A DNA stretch of 64,000 nucleotides, taken from Tolypocladium sp. Sup5 PDA-1 (Eukaryota > Ascomycota > Sordariomycetes > Hypocreales > Ophiocordycipitaceae). Shown here piece after piece: positions 61,719-64,000 of this stretch. The translations under genes were made by a program, and so were the position numbers. Position 1 is the first letter of the stretch, and each line of letters starts with the position of its first letter. The notes beneath the pieces were generated by a model. It ran no database searches. It saw only the letters and a list, made by a program, of their open reading frames with translations, and had not been told where the DNA came from. The DNA lies in the NCBI GenBank assembly GCA_000750105.3, contig JPHH03000010.1, positions 186,001 to 250,000 on the forward strand. The letters are read 5' to 3'.

Positions 61719-64000
61719 ATGGCTCAGCAAGAGTACGCATTTCCACGTCATCTCACGAGACTCTGTCCGGTCTGCAACTCCGCCGGTCCACGTGCTCGTC
61801 TGGCCTCTGTCTCGCCATCTCACCGAGACTTCAATGAGATATCAGGCTGATATTTTCCAGCCCCTACCAGCCAAGGCAGTTCACGAACCCTGGCCCAGCA
61901 CCAAGACCCCCCGTCGGTTATGCTCGTCCAAACAAACCGCCCACGAACCTGGCGAGCACCTCCATCTTGCCCCTGACCCTAACCACCACGTCGACATACA
62001 CCGGCTCGACGGTCCCCCTGCCAGTGGCGCGCAGAAATCACAACAATGCTGCCGGCTTCGAGTCCACGCCCTCCAGGAAGCGGGGCTGGGCCGCCGTTCG
62101 CGAGGGTAGCTTCCTCCAGCCCTGGAAGCAGCGGCATCTCGTCATGCGCAAGGAGTGGCTCGACTTTTCCAAGGCGGAGGGCGAGAAGCCAGCCTATACG
62201 CTCTTCCTGAGAGACGTCGTGGGCATCGGGCGCGTCGAGACAATGACTCCCACGTTTGAGATTAAGCGGAAACTCGACGGTCCGTCTACGAGCCCGGGCG
62301 AAAAGGACGGCCAGACGCGGACGCTGCAGATCAAGACCAAAACAGAGGACGAGCTGTATACCTGGATCGACTTCATCTACAATGCCTGTCCCGGCTTGGG
62401 CGGCGTGAGCAACCCGACCAACTTTTCTCACGCCGTCCACGTTGGCTTCAACCCCGTGACGAGGGAGTTTGTCGGATTGCCGCCGGAGTGGATGACGCTC
62501 CTCAGCGCCTCTGCCATCACCAAGGAGGATTATGCGCGGAACCCGCAGGCAGTCATCGAAGCCGTCGACTTTTACTCTGACCTCACGAAACGAACGGAGA
62601 ATCCCGACGAGTATCTTGCTCTGTCGCCGACTCATGTTAGGGAGGAGCTTGCTGAGCAGTGGTCGCTGCGGGAGGCACACCCCCCGCGACCCGGGGCATA
62701 CGAGCAGACGCAAGAGGAGTGGCCTAAGCCGCCGACTCAAACGCCCAAGGCTCCCTTGCGTCGAGTTGAAGGCATTCAGGCCCTGAGACCTCCGCCGCCG
62801 CCTCCGAAGGCTGTCGAGACTGTGCAGCAGCCGTTGCCATTGAGGGTGCAAAAGCCTGAGCAGCCGCCGCAAGCTCCCCCAGCTAGTCTGCCCGACACGG
62901 AGACTCCCGCTCCAAAACAGCAGGAGCCAGTAGAGACAAAGGCACCGGAGGCCAGTGTGACTGCCATCGCGGTCCCGTCGAAGCGAAGACAGGCCATACG
63001 CAACATGACAACGTCCGAGGCCGAGATTATCGCCAAGCTGCAAGCCGTCGTCTCAGATGGCGACCCGAACCTCTCCTACACGCGGCAGAAGAAGATTGGT
63101 CAAGGCGCGTCTGGCTCCGTGTATGTCGCCAAGATCAAGGACACGGCCGTCGGAGTAGCCCGGAACATTCTCACCCAGCAGGGTAGGACCACGCGCGTTG
63201 CCATCAAAGAGATGAACCTCGCTCGCCAGCCGCGCAAGGAGCTCCTGGTGGACGAGATTATGATTATGAAGGAGAGCCGGCACCCGAATATCATCAACTT
63301 CCTCGACGCCTTCTTGTTGAATGAGGACAGGCAGCTTTGGGTTGTCATGGACTACATGGACGGCGGCGCGCTGATTGGCATTATTGACAACAACGCTTCA
63401 ATATCGGAGCAGCAGATTGCTACCATCTGCAGAGAGGTATGTACTGTAGGGACTGGTATGTGATGACAGGCCAAGCTAATGCAATTACAGACGTGCAAAG
63501 GACTGCACCATCTCCACGCCCAAGGAATCGTCCACCGAGACATTAAGAGCGACAACGTCCTATTGGACAAGAACGGCAACGTCAAAATCAGTGAGTCCTC
63601 CCATCTACATGCATCACTGACCCTGGCACTAACACCCACAGCCGACTTTGGCTTCTGCGCGAAGCTCACGGAGCGGCGGTCGAAGCGGGCGACCACGGTC
63701 GGAACCACGTACTGGATGGCCCCCGAGGTCGTCAAGCAGAACAAGTACGGAACCAAGATTGACATTTGGTCCCTCGGCATCATGACCATCGAGATGGTCG
63801 AGATGGAGCCCCCGTACATGGACGAGGAGCCCATGAGGGCGCTGTACCTCATCGCCACTACCAAAGCCGGCCCGCCTCTGAGGGATCCCGGCAAGCTCAG
63901 CCGGCCGCTCAGGGAGTTCCTGTCCGTGTGTCTCTGCGTGGATGCGCAGCAGCGAGCCACGGTGGAGGAACTCCTCGCCCACGAGTTTCTGCAGTCCTGT
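61719..64000 (+). CDS. cla4: p21-activated kinase with PH domain (Cla4-type), 3' truncated
   Basis: Exons are 61719..61732, 61861..63436, 63491..63590 and 63642..64000 (runs off the window), giving 683 residues so far. The first coding exon is only 14 nt (MAQQ plus two bases); splicing gives MAQQDPYQPRQF, and the open frame before 61861 has no Met and hits TGA at 61835. A PH domain begins GWAAVREGSFLQPWKQRHLV near residue 81; a CRIB/PBD (VSNPTNFSHAVHVGFNPVT, about 187-235) binds GTP-Cdc42/Rac; a Pro-rich linker follows. The kinase has GQGASGSVYVAKI, Lys in VAIKEMNLAR, HRDIKSDNVLL, DFGFCAKL and TVGTTYWMAPEVV, ending near HEFLQSC. Cla4 kinases act in septin assembly, polarised growth and, in pathogens, infection structures. 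PH plus CRIB separates it from Ste20, which lacks PH. A second Cla4 paralogue may exist elsewhere. Confidence 0.9.

Noticed and set aside
61979..63043. 354-codon minus-strand frame over the Cla4 PH/CRIB region
   Set aside because: The plus strand has clear PH, CRIB and kinase motifs; the minus frame has none.
1..64000. CRISPR arrays, rRNA genes, riboswitches or prokaryotic operons
   Set aside because: No regularly spaced direct repeats, no rRNA-like sequence, and intron-bearing eukaryotic genes throughout.

Overview
This window is nuclear DNA from a filamentous ascomycete, most likely a Sordariomycete and plausibly of the order Hypocreales. The evidence is short introns with CTRAC-type branch sites, and family members typical of moulds: Bot1/mS45, Ssk1, SAT4-type membrane protein, fungal Zn2Cys6 regulators and a Cla4-type kinase. 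Coding DNA is GC-rich, and a few AT-rich islands look like mutated repeat relics. There is no operon structure, CRISPR array, rRNA or tRNA gene that I can support. Gene models were built by joining reading frames across GT-AG introns (one GC-AG) and checking phase, so each model below has an exact multiple of three coding bases.

Region 1 (1-15.6 kb) is mostly housekeeping: the 3' end of a tyrosine-phosphatase-like gene, the mitoribosomal protein mS45/Bot1, the HOG-pathway response regulator Ssk1, a CCD97-like protein, an intracellular GH43 glycosidase, a large class-3 lipase, glucosamine-6-phosphate N-acetyltransferase and a short-chain dehydrogenase.

Region 2 (15.6-42.5 kb) is accessory in character, with sparse genes, AT-rich islands and decayed sequence. 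It holds a SAT4-family membrane protein, a secreted FAD-linked oxidase, a Zn2Cys6 regulator, an MFS monocarboxylate-type transporter and a second Zn2Cys6 regulator divergent from the transporter. That second regulator has an in-frame stop, and a perfect CGG-N10-CCG palindrome lies in the shared promoter. A third Zn2Cys6 regulator, a small Arg-rich protein, an alpha/beta hydrolase, a repeat-rich gap, an unknown protein and a decayed orotate phosphoribosyltransferase copy follow. The oxidase-regulator-transporter-regulator set looks like a small catabolic or detoxification locus; no polyketide synthase, NRPS or terpene backbone gene is present.

Region 3 (42.5-64 kb) returns to conserved content: a giant disordered protein (about 2,500 residues, three exons), a cysteine-rich Pca1/CrpA-type heavy-metal P-type ATPase, the Golgi t-SNARE Sed5, a tail-to-tail aldo-keto reductase / polyol dehydrogenase pair suited to polyol or pentose metabolism, and the start of a PH-CRIB-kinase (Cla4-type PAK) that runs off the end of the window.
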